DNA of 64,000 nt from Pseudodesulfovibrio sediminis (GCF_020886695.1 NZ_AP024485.1:1001001-1065000), one strand, 5' to 3'; numbered from the stretch's first letter, positions 1 to 10,207 are shown. The notes: generated by a model not told the origin, from the sequence alone. Program-made: numbers and translations.

Positions 1-1692
1 GATGCTTGTCCACTTCCTTGACCGTCCCCACTCGCAGATCAAGCTTCTGAAAATCTTCGAACTCGATGGCACCGGCTGCACCGGCATCTTCCTTCTTGTC
101 CTGTTTTTTCTGCTTTTTCTGTTTCTTGGGCTTTTGCTCAGCCTCTTCCTTGGGCATTTCCACACGAGGGAAGAGATTTGAACTTTTGGCCACGGTCTCG
201 CCGGATTCGAGCAGTCCCCAGACGTCCACTTCCTTGGGCAGGTTCACCTTTTGGGCATCAAATCCCATGCTGAGCTGGTCGAGCATCTTCTCGGCGGCTT
301 CAGGCATGACCGGCCACAAATGGACCGCGATCTTGCGCATGTTCTCCAGCAGCACATAAATGACTGTGGAGAGACGACCCATGTTTTCTTCCTTGTACAA
401 GGTCCAGGGCGCGGTCTCATCAATATACTTATTCAGGCCACGCACCAACTCCCACAGCCCTTCGAGCGCACGGGAGAATTTCCAGTCCTTGTAGAAGTCC
501 TGAAAGGACTGCATGGCGTCCTGACCAAGTTTCTTGATCTCGGCATCGACAATATCTTCCACATCAGGCCGGGGAATGACGCCGCCGAAATATTTGTGTG
601 TCATGGCAAGAGTTCTGCTGAACAGATTGCCGAGGTCGTTGGCGAGGTCAGCATTGAGACGGCCGATAAGCGCCTTCTCGGAAAAGCTGGAATCCTGGCC
701 AAAGGACATTTCACGCAACAGGAAATACCTGAAGGCATCCAGTCCATAGGCATCTTTCATGGCCAACGGCTCAACCACGTTACCGATGGATTTGGACATC
801 TTGGTGTCCTCCACCAACCAGTAGCCATGCACATTGAGATGCTGGTATGGCTCAATCCCTGCGGCCTTGAGCATGGTCGGCCAGAAAATGGCGTGGGGTT
901 TCAGAATATCCTTGGCGACCAAGTGGTTTGCCTGGGGCCAGAATCTCTGGAATTTTTCACCCTCAGGATAACCCAGTGCGGCCACATAGTTGATAAGCGC
1001 ATCAAACCAGACATAGGTGACATACTCGGAGTCGAACGGCAGCTCGATTCCCCATGTCAGACGGGACTTGGGACGGGAGATGCACAGGTCTTCCAGCTCA
1101 CCGGATTCCAGCAGGCTGACGACCTCGTTCTTGTACCGCTCAGGACGAATGAAATCAGGGTTTTTCTTGATATGATCAAGGAGCCAATCCCTGTACTTGG
1201 ACATCTTGAAGAAGTAGTTCTTTTCGGCGATGTATTCCGGAGTGGTCAGGTGATCCGGGCACTTCCCATCTACCAGCTCTTTCTCGGTGTAGAATCGTTC
1301 GCACCCGAAACAATAGTGACCGCCATATTCTCCGAAGTAGATATCCCCGGAATCATAAACCTTCTGCAAAATCTGCTGTACAACATCAATGTGACGCTGT
1401 TCAGTCGTACGAATAAAGTCATTATTGGAAATGTTCATGCCCGGCCAGAGATCCTGGAAGAGTTTGCTGATGGTATCAACATACTCCTTGGGGGTCTGCC
1501 CGTTGGCTTCTGCCGCCTGAACGATCTTGTCGCCATGCTCGTCAGTACCGGTCAGAAAATAACTCTCCATGCCCATAAGCGTCTGAAACCGGGCCATGGA
1601 GTCGGCCACGGTGGTCGTGTATGCGTGCCCCAGATGCGGCTTGGCATTCACATAATAAATGGGCGTGGTGATATAAAAACGTTCCAAAGCAT
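1..1692 (-). CDS. metG: Methionyl-tRNA synthetase (3' end outside window)
   Basis: Charges tRNA-Met with methionine in the cytoplasm. The class I HIGH motif appears as HLGH at residues 19-22, straight after an N-terminus (ERFYITTPIYYVN) typical of the family. A zinc-knuckle pattern HYCFGCERF with a second KCP follows at about residues 128-148. The KMSKS loop is intact near residue 298. The last visible stretch (from about residue 530, IEFEDFQKLDLRVG) starts the C-terminal tRNA-binding (EMAP-II-like) domain, so this is the long dimeric form. A Lys/Ala-rich linker precedes that domain. The gene runs off the left edge, so its stop is not seen. Start ATG at 1692 follows a GGAG. Confidence 0.97.
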
Positions 1693-1735
1693 TTACTCCT
1701 TGTCGTGACGGACCAAACGCCCGTCTGTCGAACAG

Positions 1736-2971
1736 CTATTTCTTGGAAGGCCTGCGTCTGCGCCTTCTGGGCCTGCGCCCTCGTTTGGTTTTTTCCTCGC
1801 CAGTGTCCGCGGAAGCGCCAGTCGCCTTGCGCTCCTGCTCCTCCGGGGAGGGCGATTGGCCGGGACGTCCCCCCTTGGCGGGACGCTCCTTCCTTTGAGG
1901 TTTATCATTTGTTTTTGATCGATCCGATTTGCCGGAACGCTCTTTCTTGGGACGTCCCCTGCGCTCGGGCTTATCGCCACCGCGCTTGTCGGAGCGTTCG
2001 GGTTTACCGGCCCGCTTAGGGGAATCGGACTGCGATTGTGACGGGGAAGAGACTTTCTCTTCGCTTTGTCTTGTGTCCTTGGGTTTGTCAGAACGTTTCC
2101 CATCCCGACGGCCACGGCCACTCCTGATCTTGGCTTCCGCCATGACCTCTTCGCTGGGCGGCTTGTTAACTATTTCCTCCCATTCGTCAATGGAAACTTC
2201 TCGTTCTTCGTACTTCTCAGTAAGCAACGACAAGGATTTCTTGAAGAAATTCGTACGGAGCACTTTCACCGAACCCAAGGAAGTCGTATACTTTTTCCCG
2301 ACCTTGGGACACATGCGATGAAACTCCTCATATCCCTTTTGCTCAAAGCTCAAGCAACACAGAAGTCGGCCACAAATACCTGAAATCTTGGTTGGATTAA
2401 GAAAAAGATTCTGTTCCTTGGCCATTTTGATCGTGACAGGAACGAATTTACGCATGAACCGGCGACAGCAACATATTTGCCCACAGTTACCGATGGCACC
2501 GAGCATCTGGGTCTCATGGCGCACCCCTATCTGACGAAGCTCGATGCGTGTACGGTATTCCCGCACAAGATCCTTGATCAATTCACGAAAATCAATTCGT
2601 CCGGGCGCCGTAAAATAAAAAACCATCTTGGAGCGGTCAAAGAACACTTCCACATCCACCAGCTTCATCCCGAGCTTGTGCGTGGATATGCACTTGCGGC
2701 AATACTTGAACGCGTCCTTGGAGAGCGCCTCGCTCTCGGCCACGGACTCCAGGTCCTTTTCATTCGCCAACCTGTAGATGGGTTTGTAGCCCTCGCCGTC
2801 CACTTCGTCTTCTTCCTTGGGCGCCTGGCGGATAAGAATCACCTTGCCAAGCCCCATGCCCTGATCGGTCTTGACTATGACGCTCTGCCCCTCGCGCACG
2901 ACGAATGGCCCGGAAACGAAGTAGTACACTTGTCCGTAATCGTTGAATTTAACACCAAGTATCTGGCTCAT
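1736..2971 (-). CDS. PSP1-domain (RicT/YaaT-like) protein with long basic tail
   Basis: 411 residues. The PSP1 core (about residues 70-210) carries the Cys clusters of the RicT/YaaT family: C91 and C94, C163 with C167-169 (CGQICCC), and C200 with C205-206 (CGRLLCC). In Bacillus this family forms an Fe-S containing complex that affects RNA processing; a comparable role here is inference. Residues about 275-411 are almost entirely Lys, Arg, Glu, Ser and Pro (GRGRRDGKR, RRPRRRRRR near the end) and are probably disordered and nucleic-acid binding. Start ATG 2971 is preferred over an in-frame upstream codon at 3025 because an AGGA sits before it and the conserved core starts there. It lies just upstream of metG on the same strand. 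Confidence 0.88.
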   Translation of the reverse strand: MSQILGVKFNDYGQVYYFVSGPFVVREGQSVIVKTDQGMGLGKVILIRQAPKEEDEVDGEGYKPIYRLANEKDLESVAESEALSKDAFKYCRKCISTHKLGMKLVDVEVFFDRSKMVFYFTAPGRIDFRELIKDLVREYRTRIELRQIGVRHETQMLGAIGNCGQICCCRRFMRKFVPVTIKMAKEQNLFLNPTKISGICGRLLCCLSFEQKGYEEFHRMCPKVGKKYTTSLGSVKVLRTNFFKKSLSLLTEKYEEREVSIDEWEEIVNKPPSEEVMAEAKIRSGRGRRDGKRSDKPKDTRQSEEKVSSPSQSQSDSPKRAGKPERSDKRGGDKPERRGRPKKERSGKSDRSKTNDKPQRKERPAKGGRPGQSPSPEEQERKATGASADTGEEKTKRGRRPRRRRRRPSKK

Positions 2972-3079
2972 TAATGTGTGTCCTGTATATATATGCTCCG
3001 CTCGTGGCGGAAGAAAAAATAACAACCAAAGAGTATCAATGTATTAGAAAACGCCGAGGACTTCAAATCAGCAACAAAA

Positions 3080-3119
3080 AGAGAAAACCGGACGCCGTTT
3101 TTCATGCACGGCACCCGGC
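3080..3119 (-). terminator. Rho-independent terminator after the receiver gene
   Basis: On the minus strand a CCGGGTGCCGT / ACGGCGTCCGG stem with G-T wobbles (plus positions 3088-3118) is followed by a T-rich run. It lies about 30 bases after the stop of the response-regulator gene. Confidence 0.6.
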
Positions 3120-3149
3120 TTTTCATTTAACATAGCGAAATAATTGTAT

Positions 3150-3545
3150 CTAGACCAATCCCAGGCTCTTGATTTCATCCATGAGCTTATCTTCATCAAT
3201 GGGTTTGACCAGATAGGATGTAGCTCCACCGAGAAAAAACGCATCATGCGTTTCCTTTTCATCGGCAAGCATGGTTGTGACAACGATCTTGGCCTCATCC
3301 GGCTGGGAAATTCCATGCTCCTTTTCAAGGGAGCGAATTTCACGCAACGCCTGTTGCCCGTCCAGGCCAGGCATCAACAAATCCAGACAAATCAGATCGT
3401 ATGGCTCATGATCAGCGAGCCCTCGCCTGAAGGCTTCAATCGCTTCTTCCCCGTCAACCGCTATATCACAGCGGGCCACTTGACGAAGAATTTCATGAAT
3501 CATATTCCTGCTATAAAAATCGTCATCAACGATAAGAGCTTTCAT
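3150..3545 (-). CDS. Stand-alone CheY-like response regulator receiver
   Basis: 131 residues, a single receiver domain with no output domain. The acidic pocket is D7-D9 (IVDDDF), the phosphoacceptor is D55 in CLDLLMPG, the switch Thr is T90/T91 and the conserved Lys is K114 in YLVKP. It therefore probably acts by protein-protein contact, like CheY or an adaptor receiver. ATG 3545 has AGGAGAGG just upstream; an in-frame extension to 3617 lacks such a signal. It is followed by an apparent terminator. Upstream on the same strand are an MBL-fold hydrolase and an HDOD protein, a signalling-flavoured neighbourhood. The cognate kinase is not in the window. Confidence 0.92.
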   Translation of the reverse strand: MKALIVDDDFYSRNMIHEILRQVARCDIAVDGEEAIEAFRRGLADHEPYDLICLDLLMPGLDGQQALREIRSLEKEHGISQPDEAKIVVTTMLADEKETHDAFFLGGATSYLVKPIDEDKLMDEIKSLGLV

Positions 3546-3652
3546 GCACACCTCTCCTGATATGATCCTCCCCCAGATCGAATGTGAATACATCTCATTT
3601 AACAAAACAAATTGCAACTCTTTCAGATCATATTCACTTCAAGCACATCACC

Positions 3653-4537
3653 TCAGCCAACTAAAATCATCACTCCCTCACGAGCCATTTCAAAGTCTGG
3701 ACCAGCATCCTGCCACTCCTGCTGCAATCGCGCATAAATTGCATCAACCTCATCATCGGTCCGGCTGATGTCGTGATGCGTCAGGTACGTCATGCCCACC
3801 TCGGCCTCTCTGGCCAACTGCAACGTCTGACTGAATGTGGAGTGCCCCCACCCCTTCTTCTGCACATACTCTTCATCGGTATACTGCGCGTCCGCTATCA
3901 ACACATCCGCGCCCCGGATGAAATCGACAATCTCCTTGCTGCGATCCCGAACAACGGTCTCGTAATCTGCGTAGCTCTCCTCACCAGGTGAATAGATGTT
4001 GGAGAACGGTTCGTGATCTCCGGTATAAAAAAGCGTCTTCCCGTCACACTCCACCCTGAACCCGAAATTCATGGCCGGATGGTTCATGAGCAGCGTCGAG
4101 ACCCTGGCAAACCCCAGATCCACGGTCTGGCCAACCGACAGCGTCTCATAGGATATCTCTGCCTGCAGTTCGGCAACACCCACGGGAAAATGAGGATATT
4201 CCATCTGTTTGGCGAGCACGGTTTCTATGCCGTTCAAGGTCAGCGGATCTGGTGGACCGTAAATGATCAGCTCATTGCCGGAGACAAACATGGGGACAAA
4301 AAATGGGACTCCCTGTATGTGATCCCAATGGGTATGGGAGACGAAAAGATGGCATTTGACCGACATTTGTTGCGCCAGCTCCACGCCCAGTGAACGGATG
4401 CCGGTTCCGGCATCGAGAATAATGATGTCACCGTTATCTGACCGGATTTCGATACAGGTGGTATTACCGCCATATTTGACAGTATCAGGACCAGGCGCGG
4501 CAAGAGACCCTCGGGTGCCACGAAATTGAAACCGCAT
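3653..4537 (-). CDS. MBL-fold metallo-hydrolase
   Basis: 294 residues. The metal-binding signature HTHWDHIQG is at residues 68-76 (H68, H70, D72, H73), after the beta-strand IIILDAGTGIR. Later metal ligands are seen in NHPAMNFGF, YTGDHEP, DAQYTDEEY and YLTHHDISR. This arrangement fits the PhnP/RNase Z-like branch, often annotated as phosphodiesterase-like; the substrate cannot be told. The start overlaps the stop of the upstream HDOD gene by one base (TAATG), which implies translational coupling and a common function. Confidence 0.88.
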   Translation of the reverse strand: MRFQFRGTRGSLAAPGPDTVKYGGNTTCIEIRSDNGDIIILDAGTGIRSLGVELAQQMSVKCHLFVSHTHWDHIQGVPFFVPMFVSGNELIIYGPPDPLTLNGIETVLAKQMEYPHFPVGVAELQAEISYETLSVGQTVDLGFARVSTLLMNHPAMNFGFRVECDGKTLFYTGDHEPFSNIYSPGEESYADYETVVRDRSKEIVDFIRGADVLIADAQYTDEEYVQKKGWGHSTFSQTLQLAREAEVGMTYLTHHDISRTDDEVDAIYARLQQEWQDAGPDFEMAREGVMILVG

Positions 4538-5397
4538 TACTCGGCCTCTCCGAGCTTGATGAAAACCCGAGCACGATCCACCTCCTCATCCAGTGAGGAA
4601 AGGCTGGCGATCATACCATCAATGTCCATGGAAAAACGGTCCTGCACCGACTGCGGCAAGGGAGCTATCTCAAAGTCTCCGGCCACACCGAAGGACAGTT
4701 TTTTTACAATCTGATTGGCGGAAAACAGACAGTCCAGCAGCTGCGAAGAATGACCGACTCCCACCGAATGATGGTAGGCGATGGCGTCATGCAGATTGAT
4801 CGGGAGATTCCATTTCTCGGCCAGTAGCGCTCCGATGTCCGCATGGGTGGCTCCGAGCACTTCCAACTCGCATTCATGCAGGGCCACGCCGGGTTTTGAC
4901 GCCATGGCCGAAGCGGCCTCATATTCATCCGGCATATACAGGGCAAACACGATCTTGCCGATATCATGCAGCAGTCCGGCCGCAAAATAATCCGTTGAAT
5001 CATCACGGGACACACCGAGCTTGAGACCAAGCATTTGAGTGGTCGTGGCCGTGGCCAGAGAATGGAGCCAGAACCCGCCCATATCCATACGATCCGCGGT
5101 CGATTTGGGAATAGCGCCGACAGCGGCCAACCCCAGGGCCACGTTTTTGAGCGTGTTCAAACCAAGATAGACCGAGGCGTGATTGATGGAGGTTATGTCA
5201 CGCGACAAACCGAAATAGGCGGAGTTCACCAGTCGCAGAATCTTCAAAGTAAACACCGGATCTTTCTTGATAACCTCAACAAGATCCTTTTGCGAACAAC
5301 TTATATCACCTGCGAGTTTCAAAACCTGATGCACGCTCTTTGGAAAAGCGGGCATTTGCTCAACTGCCTTCATGAGCTTTGTATTGATATCTTTCAT
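4537..5397 (-). CDS. HDOD-domain signalling protein
   Basis: 286 residues from the start chosen here. The HDOD core is clear: FTLKILRLVNSAYFG, then the HD-like motif GLLHDIGKIVFA (about residues 140-151). HDOD proteins are non-hydrolytic HD relatives that often act in chemotaxis, cyclic-nucleotide or stress signalling. ATG 5397 begins the conserved region; in-frame alternatives lie at 5424 (ATG) and 5436 (GTG) and no start has a strong Shine-Dalgarno, so the N-terminus is uncertain by 9-13 residues. It overlaps the MBL-fold gene by one base. Confidence 0.88.
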   Translation of the reverse strand: MKDINTKLMKAVEQMPAFPKSVHQVLKLAGDISCSQKDLVEVIKKDPVFTLKILRLVNSAYFGLSRDITSINHASVYLGLNTLKNVALGLAAVGAIPKSTADRMDMGGFWLHSLATATTTQMLGLKLGVSRDDSTDYFAAGLLHDIGKIVFALYMPDEYEAASAMASKPGVALHECELEVLGATHADIGALLAEKWNLPINLHDAIAYHHSVGVGHSSQLLDCLFSANQIVKKLSFGVAGDFEIAPLPQSVQDRFSMDIDGMIASLSSLDEEVDRARVFIKLGEAE

Positions 5398-5492
5398 TGG
5401 TCTCACATTCTGATTACGCATCATGGTTCGGCTCACGCCGCCAACACGCGAGACTTTTTATGGAAAAATCCAATCGCAAATTACGTGTAAAC

Positions 5493-7934
5493 CTATCTCA
5501 GGAAAAAGGATGTGGCAAGCTGCAACTCGGAAAAAGCGGTTCGTACACGGACCGCCTCTCCCCTCCTCCACACACAGACAATCTGACCGGACGTTGACGT
5601 GATAAACAGTGGAGAGCCGACTCCGTCCACGACCTGTTGATGCGGGAATCCGTAGCGATTGAGATACCCGTTGGAGGCCAACGCGACCCGTGGCGAAACC
5701 GCGTCATACAAGCGTGGATCAAAACTGGATTTGCTGCCGTGATGAGGCAAAATCAACACCTCGGAACGCAAATTTCCCTGGTACGCGCGCATCGCCTTCA
5801 GCCCTTCCTTTTCCACATCTCCCGGCAAGAGCGCCAACCCTCGACCGTCCCGAACAAGCCGCATGACCAGTGAACGTTCATTGGCATGCCTGCTGCTGAA
5901 ATTCGAGTGAGGATGAACCACTGAGAAGACCGTACTCTCATCCAGCCGCACACGCTCTCCGGCCACCAGCGATTCCGGCACAATCCCCTTTGAATCCAAG
6001 GCTATACGCATACGCTTGCCTGTTCGACCGCGCGGAAGCATTCCGTTGGTATACAGAGCACCGACATCAAACCGCGCAAGGATGAACGGCAACCCATGGC
6101 TATGGTCCACATCCGGATGCGTCATGAACACGCCTTCCAGCCGAGGAGCACGCCCCTGTGTCAAACTCGGGGCGACAACGGCCTCGCCTAGATCAAATGT
6201 CTTTGACCCGCCTCCGCCATCCACCAGCCACCGCCGCCCACCCGGAGTGGAAACCACCAGAGATTGCCCAAGGCCGACATCCAGCATGGTCAGACGGACT
6301 TCATCCCGGCTATCATCGACCATGACAAATAGATGTGGTCCGACCAATAGAACAAACCCCAACGCGGCCACGCCCATGGACGCGGTGCGCTTTCTGCCCA
6401 ACGCCACAAGCAATGCGACCAGCAACAAACCAAAGCCGAGCATTTCCGGCCACAGGGGCCTGAGCACAGCAAAAACAGGGGTCATGCCGGTTGCGGCAAA
6501 GCCATGCAACAGGGACAGCAACCAGTCCATGACCGTACTGGCCCACTTGAACAGTACCGACGCAAGGGGGAGCGTCCACGCAAAGGAAGACAACAGCATC
6601 CCGGCCAGACCAAGAGGCATGACAACAAACCCCAATACCGGCAACCACAACAGATTGAGTACGATATTGGGACTCAGTGTCCCGAAATACCAGGAAATCA
6701 ATGGCAGGAGGGCGATATTGGCGCACACACTGACAGAGAGCAGTCCACCGGCCCACCAAAGAAAACGACGCAGAGCTGAACCACTTGGAGTAAACAGGAA
6801 GCGAACATATGGGAAAAGCACGCCAATACCCGCCACAGCCACCGCCGACATCTGCAAACTGAGATCAAATACGGACAGTGGAGACACGAAAAGAATGACA
6901 AGAAGCGCAAAGAACAGCCCGTCCATCAACACTCTTCCACGCCCGTTCAAGACCAGATATCCCCAAAAGCAATACATGGTGGCCGCGCGTATGAGCGAGG
7001 CGGACGGCTGCCCCAGCCACGTATACCCAAGCACAAGCGGTGCGGCCAGCAGTACCGCCAGCTTGGGCCTCGGCACGCGCAACAGCAAAGGGGGATACAA
7101 CCAGCCCAGCACAAAGGCAAAAGCAACGCCCATGGCCGCCACAAACCCCACATGCAAACCGGACAAGGCCAGGGTATGCGCCAATCCGGCATGCCTGGTA
7201 GCGTCCATGGTTTCCGATGTCAGCCGGGACCGGTCTCCTGTGACCAACGCCAGGACCATGGCCCCACCCTGCGTATCAGAGACCATTGCAGCCACCTTCT
7301 GTCGCAGGCCGGACTTCAACTCCCACAACGCCTTTTCAGGGCGCGTCCCCCATTGCGGTTGCGCCTTGCCGACCGGCCACGCCCTCCAAAAAACACCCTG
7401 CCGCTGCCAATACCAGCCATAATCCCAGCTCCCGGGGTTACCGAAACCGTGTACTGGCACAACGCGAAGTCTGGCCGTGATAGTCTGACCGGGAGCAGGT
7501 CTGTACTTCGGAAATCGTTGGGACCACATCATCTTGCCGGGCAACACGGTTTTTACACCGTCGACCTCACACCGGACATCGCTAAGCACCAGCCGCAGCC
7601 GGTTGTCGGGGAGGGGCTCGACACGATCGACCACGCCATGCGCCACAGCGGGAGTGCGCTGTGCAACCCATGACGGAGCATCCGCAGACAGTTCCGGTGT
7701 CCGTTGAGACGCATACCCAAAACCAAATGCCACACAACAAATGAGCGCGAGCACGGGCAATCGGCACGCACGCTCACGCAACGTCCTCTCCGCCAGACAC
7801 AGGCCAACCAGACCGACCAGAGCCGGAATGGCAAAACGGACACCCAACAGACCGATGACAAAGGCTAAAGTATAGCTCTGCCAGGGCAGGAGTCCGGGAG
7901 TACTCGGGGAGTGGGTCCAACAGGTATCTTTCAC
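5493..7934 (-). CDS. comEC: ComEC/Rec2-type DNA uptake channel
   Basis: 813 residues, full length for the family. Order: N-terminal membrane segments with an OB-like soluble region (about 60-200), the competence membrane domain (about 220-520: HTLALSGLHVGFVAAMG is the family hallmark), then a C-terminal MBL-fold nuclease-like domain with LDVGLGQSLVV, MTHPDVDHSHG and LPHHGSKSS. Known role: inner-membrane channel for single-stranded DNA during transformation. No other com gene is nearby, and isolated comEC occurs in many species without proven competence. The start is GTG at 7934, with a weak ribosome site, so a slightly different N-terminus is possible. Confidence 0.93.
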   Translation of the reverse strand: MKDTCWTHSPSTPGLLPWQSYTLAFVIGLLGVRFAIPALVGLVGLCLAERTLRERACRLPVLALICCVAFGFGYASQRTPELSADAPSWVAQRTPAVAHGVVDRVEPLPDNRLRLVLSDVRCEVDGVKTVLPGKMMWSQRFPKYRPAPGQTITARLRVVPVHGFGNPGSWDYGWYWQRQGVFWRAWPVGKAQPQWGTRPEKALWELKSGLRQKVAAMVSDTQGGAMVLALVTGDRSRLTSETMDATRHAGLAHTLALSGLHVGFVAAMGVAFAFVLGWLYPPLLLRVPRPKLAVLLAAPLVLGYTWLGQPSASLIRAATMYCFWGYLVLNGRGRVLMDGLFFALLVILFVSPLSVFDLSLQMSAVAVAGIGVLFPYVRFLFTPSGSALRRFLWWAGGLLSVSVCANIALLPLISWYFGTLSPNIVLNLLWLPVLGFVVMPLGLAGMLLSSFAWTLPLASVLFKWASTVMDWLLSLLHGFAATGMTPVFAVLRPLWPEMLGFGLLLVALLVALGRKRTASMGVAALGFVLLVGPHLFVMVDDSRDEVRLTMLDVGLGQSLVVSTPGGRRWLVDGGGGSKTFDLGEAVVAPSLTQGRAPRLEGVFMTHPDVDHSHGLPFILARFDVGALYTNGMLPRGRTGKRMRIALDSKGIVPESLVAGERVRLDESTVFSVVHPHSNFSSRHANERSLVMRLVRDGRGLALLPGDVEKEGLKAMRAYQGNLRSEVLILPHHGSKSSFDPRLYDAVSPRVALASNGYLNRYGFPHQQVVDGVGSPLFITSTSGQIVCVWRRGEAVRVRTAFSELQLATSFFLR

Positions 7935-7979
7935 GTCTGTCCAATTAGCAGGAACCGCAGGAGTAATCCAGAGGTCAAC

Positions 7980-8014
7980 AAAAAACGGCCGATATCACGA
8001 AGATACCGACCGCT
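7980..8014 (-). terminator. Terminator after murA
   Basis: On the minus strand CGGTCGGTATC pairs with GATATCGGCCG (two wobbles) around a short TTCGT loop, followed by TTTTTT. It lies about 22 bases after the murA stop. Confidence 0.7.
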
Positions 8015-8036
8015 GAACAGACATGATTGTCAGAGA

Positions 8037-9293
8037 TTAGACACTGACCCGTTTTATACGCGCTCCCACACCGGAAAGCTTGGCCTCGATATTATCGTAG
8101 CCACGATCCAGATGATAGATGCGTTCGATGGTGGTGGTTCCGGACGCGGCCAGACCGGCCAGAACCAGTGAAGCACTGGCGCGCAGGTCCGACGCCATGA
8201 CCGGCGCTCCCCTGAATTGATCCACGCCGTGAACCATTGCCGTACGGCCTTTCAAACGGATATCCGCGCCAAGCCGTACCAATTCCAACACATGCATGAA
8301 CCGGTTTTCAAAGATCTTTTCCTCGATAATGCCTGTCCCCTGTCCAAGGCACATCAACGCCATGAGCTGAGCCTGCATGTCCGTAGGGAAACCGGGGTGG
8401 GGCAATGTGGTCACATCCACATTCTTAAGCAGCCCGTTGGCCCGGCGAACCAGGACATACCCGTCTTCCTCCTGCATCCAGACACCCATTTCGCGCAATT
8501 TGTAGCTGACCGCATCCAGATCACTGAACGGACAGTCGAGCACTTCCAGTTCGCCGCCGGTGATGGCCGCTGCCACCATGTATGTCCCGGCTTCGATGCG
8601 GTCTGGCATGACACGGTACTCCCCCCCGGACAGGGAAGAAACGCCCTGCACCGTAATAATGCTGGTGCCTTGACCTGTGATCTTGGCGCCGCAGGCATTG
8701 AGGAAATTGGCCAGATCAACCACTTCAGGTTCACGGGCCGCATTCTCGATGGTCGATTGGCCCTCGGCCAGACAGGCGGCCATGAGGATGTTCTCGGTAC
8801 CGCCCACCGTGGGGAAATCCAAAGAAATATGCGCACCTTTGAGGCCGCCCTTGCACGATCCTTCAATATACCCTTCGGTTATCTCGAACGTGGCCCCCAT
8901 ACGCTCGAATCCGCGCAGATGAAGATCAACAGGACGAGCGCCGATGGCGCATCCACCGGGCAAGGCAACCTTGGCCTCACCGAGACGGGCCAGAAGCGGC
9001 CCAAGACAGAGCACGGACGCGCGCATGGTCTTGACCAGATCATAGGGAGCCTCGGGCTTGAGGCCTGTGCACAGGCTGGTTACCTCGTTTCCTTCAAAAG
9101 ACGTTTCACAACCCAGTATATTCAGAAGTTTCAGAGAAGTGCGAATATCCGCCAAACGAGGAACATTACTCAAATTCACCTGCCCCTCGGCCAGCAAACA
9201 GGCCATGAGGATAGGCAGAGCCGCGTTTTTGGCTCCTGAAACCTGAATACTTCCCTGCAGCGGAACGCCACCTTCAATGATAAGTTTATCCAT
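8037..9293 (-). CDS. murA: UDP-N-acetylglucosamine 1-carboxyvinyltransferase
   Basis: 418 residues, normal length. First committed step of peptidoglycan synthesis: transfers enolpyruvate from PEP to UDP-GlcNAc. Visible landmarks: [10 protein letters not shown] with K22/N23 of the UDP-GlcNAc site, and the active-site loop [13 protein letters not shown] with catalytic C115, the residue attacked by fosfomycin (Cys form, so sensitivity is expected). ATG 9293 follows a weak ribosome site. It is monocistronic, with its own terminator; the tRNA-His gene lies on the other strand upstream. Confidence 0.97.
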   Translation of the reverse strand: MDKLIIEGGVPLQGSIQVSGAKNAALPILMACLLAEGQVNLSNVPRLADIRTSLKLLNILGCETSFEGNEVTSLCTGLKPEAPYDLVKTMRASVLCLGPLLARLGEAKVALPGGCAIGARPVDLHLRGFERMGATFEITEGYIEGSCKGGLKGAHISLDFPTVGGTENILMAACLAEGQSTIENAAREPEVVDLANFLNACGAKITGQGTSIITVQGVSSLSGGEYRVMPDRIEAGTYMVAAAITGGELEVLDCPFSDLDAVSYKLREMGVWMQEEDGYVLVRRANGLLKNVDVTTLPHPGFPTDMQAQLMALMCLGQGTGIIEEKIFENRFMHVLELVRLGADIRLKGRTAMVHGVDQFRGAPVMASDLRASASLVLAGLAASGTTTIERIYHLDRGYDNIEAKLSGVGARIKRVSV

Positions 9294-9362
9294 GTGTTAC
9301 CTTTTTTTTGATTCTTTTGCTTGACCGGACGAGAAAGCTTAGCTAAACAATGCCCCTCACGC

Positions 9363-9439
9363 GGTGGGTGTAGCTCAGTTGGTAGAGCACTTGGTTGTGG
9401 CCCAAGTGGCCGTGGGTTCAAATCCCATCACTCACCCCA
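9363..9439 (+). tRNA. tRNA-His (GTG anticodon)
   Basis: The cloverleaf folds: acceptor GTGGGTG (9364-9370) pairs with CACTCAC (9429-9435), with the extra G-1 at 9363 opposite C73, which is specific to tRNA-His. The anticodon loop TTGTGGC gives GTG. The T-arm GTGGG-TTCAAAT-CCCAT is present and CCA (9437-9439) is encoded. Confidence 0.96.
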
Positions 9440-9451
9440 AGTGAACGTAAC

Positions 9452-9480
9452 AGGACGGAATTTCGATTCCGTCCTTTTCT
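9452..9480 (+). terminator. Terminator after tRNA-His
   Basis: AGGACGGAAT pairs with ATTCCGTCCT around a TTCG-type loop, followed by a T-rich tail, 12 bases after the tRNA 3' end. Confidence 0.8.
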
Positions 9481-9502
9481 TTTGCCTAAGTGAAAAATCA
9501 TC

Positions 9503-10207
9503 CTACTCAGCCTGCCCGTTTAACAACGCGCGCAGCTTCGCCGCACCTTCGGGTTGGACGTGGTCATCATAGAGAATGGCTCGCGGTCCACCTCCGACCA
9601 CTCCGGTGAAGGCTTCATTGAGGCCGGTTCTGTTGGAATATCCGCCGCTGTCGACAGCCATCCCCGCATACAGCCCGGAGCGTTCGCCCACAAAGTAGAC
9701 TTCGCCGGCTTCGTAAAATTCGGGACTCTGGTTCCCCTCGTAATCGGTGGAAAGAAAAACCACTCGTGCCTGTCCCTGAAGGGTAGCCCCCGTGCGCATG
9801 AGGTAGCGGACATCCGCTTCGTGCATATACAGCAGGATGCCGGTGGTTTTTGTCGCGCCAGCCTGCACACCGAGACCGACAGTACTTTTGACCATGAAAG
9901 CCGGACCGTTCCACCCCTCCGCAGTCTTGGACAGGAGAAGCGCGTTGCCTCCGCCAATGGAAAGGATCAGGCTCACGTCCCCCACGTCCGGGAGGATCAA
10001 GACACCTTGAGCGCGATCAAGCAGGTCCCGCAGAACACCATCAGGATCATTCTCCAGGGATTTTTCAACGAGCCGGGTAGCCTGATCTACAATTGCCTGT
10101 GCGGACGCATTGTCCTGACTCGCACCCGACGAGGTCTTCCCGGCACAACCGGCAAGCATGCACAGGGCCACCACAACCACCAGTAAAGTATGCAGACGTG
10201 TATCCAT
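9503..10207 (-). CDS. SYLF/YSC84-domain lipoprotein
   Basis: 234 residues. The N-terminus is a lipoprotein signal with lipobox LAGC (Cys at about residue 21). The rest matches the SYLF (YSC84/DUF500) fold: RAQGVLILPDVGDVSLILSIGGGNALLL, GVQAGATKTTGILLYM and the closing GPRAILYDDHVQPEG. In eukaryotes this domain binds phosphoinositides; in bacteria it appears in envelope lipoproteins of unknown role. It is preceded on the same strand by selB, 31 bases away, but a functional link is not evident. Confidence 0.82.
   Translation of the reverse strand: MDTRLHTLLVVVVALCMLAGCAGKTSSGASQDNASAQAIVDQATRLVEKSLENDPDGVLRDLLDRAQGVLILPDVGDVSLILSIGGGNALLLSKTAEGWNGPAFMVKSTVGLGVQAGATKTTGILLYMHEADVRYLMRTGATLQGQARVVFLSTDYEGNQSPEFYEAGEVYFVGERSGLYAGMAVDSGGYSNRTGLNEAFTGVVGGGPRAILYDDHVQPEGAAKLRALLNGQAE

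Noticed and set aside
251-1708. Long plus-strand open frame over metG
   Set aside because: Mirror of metG; the minus frame has all synthetase motifs.
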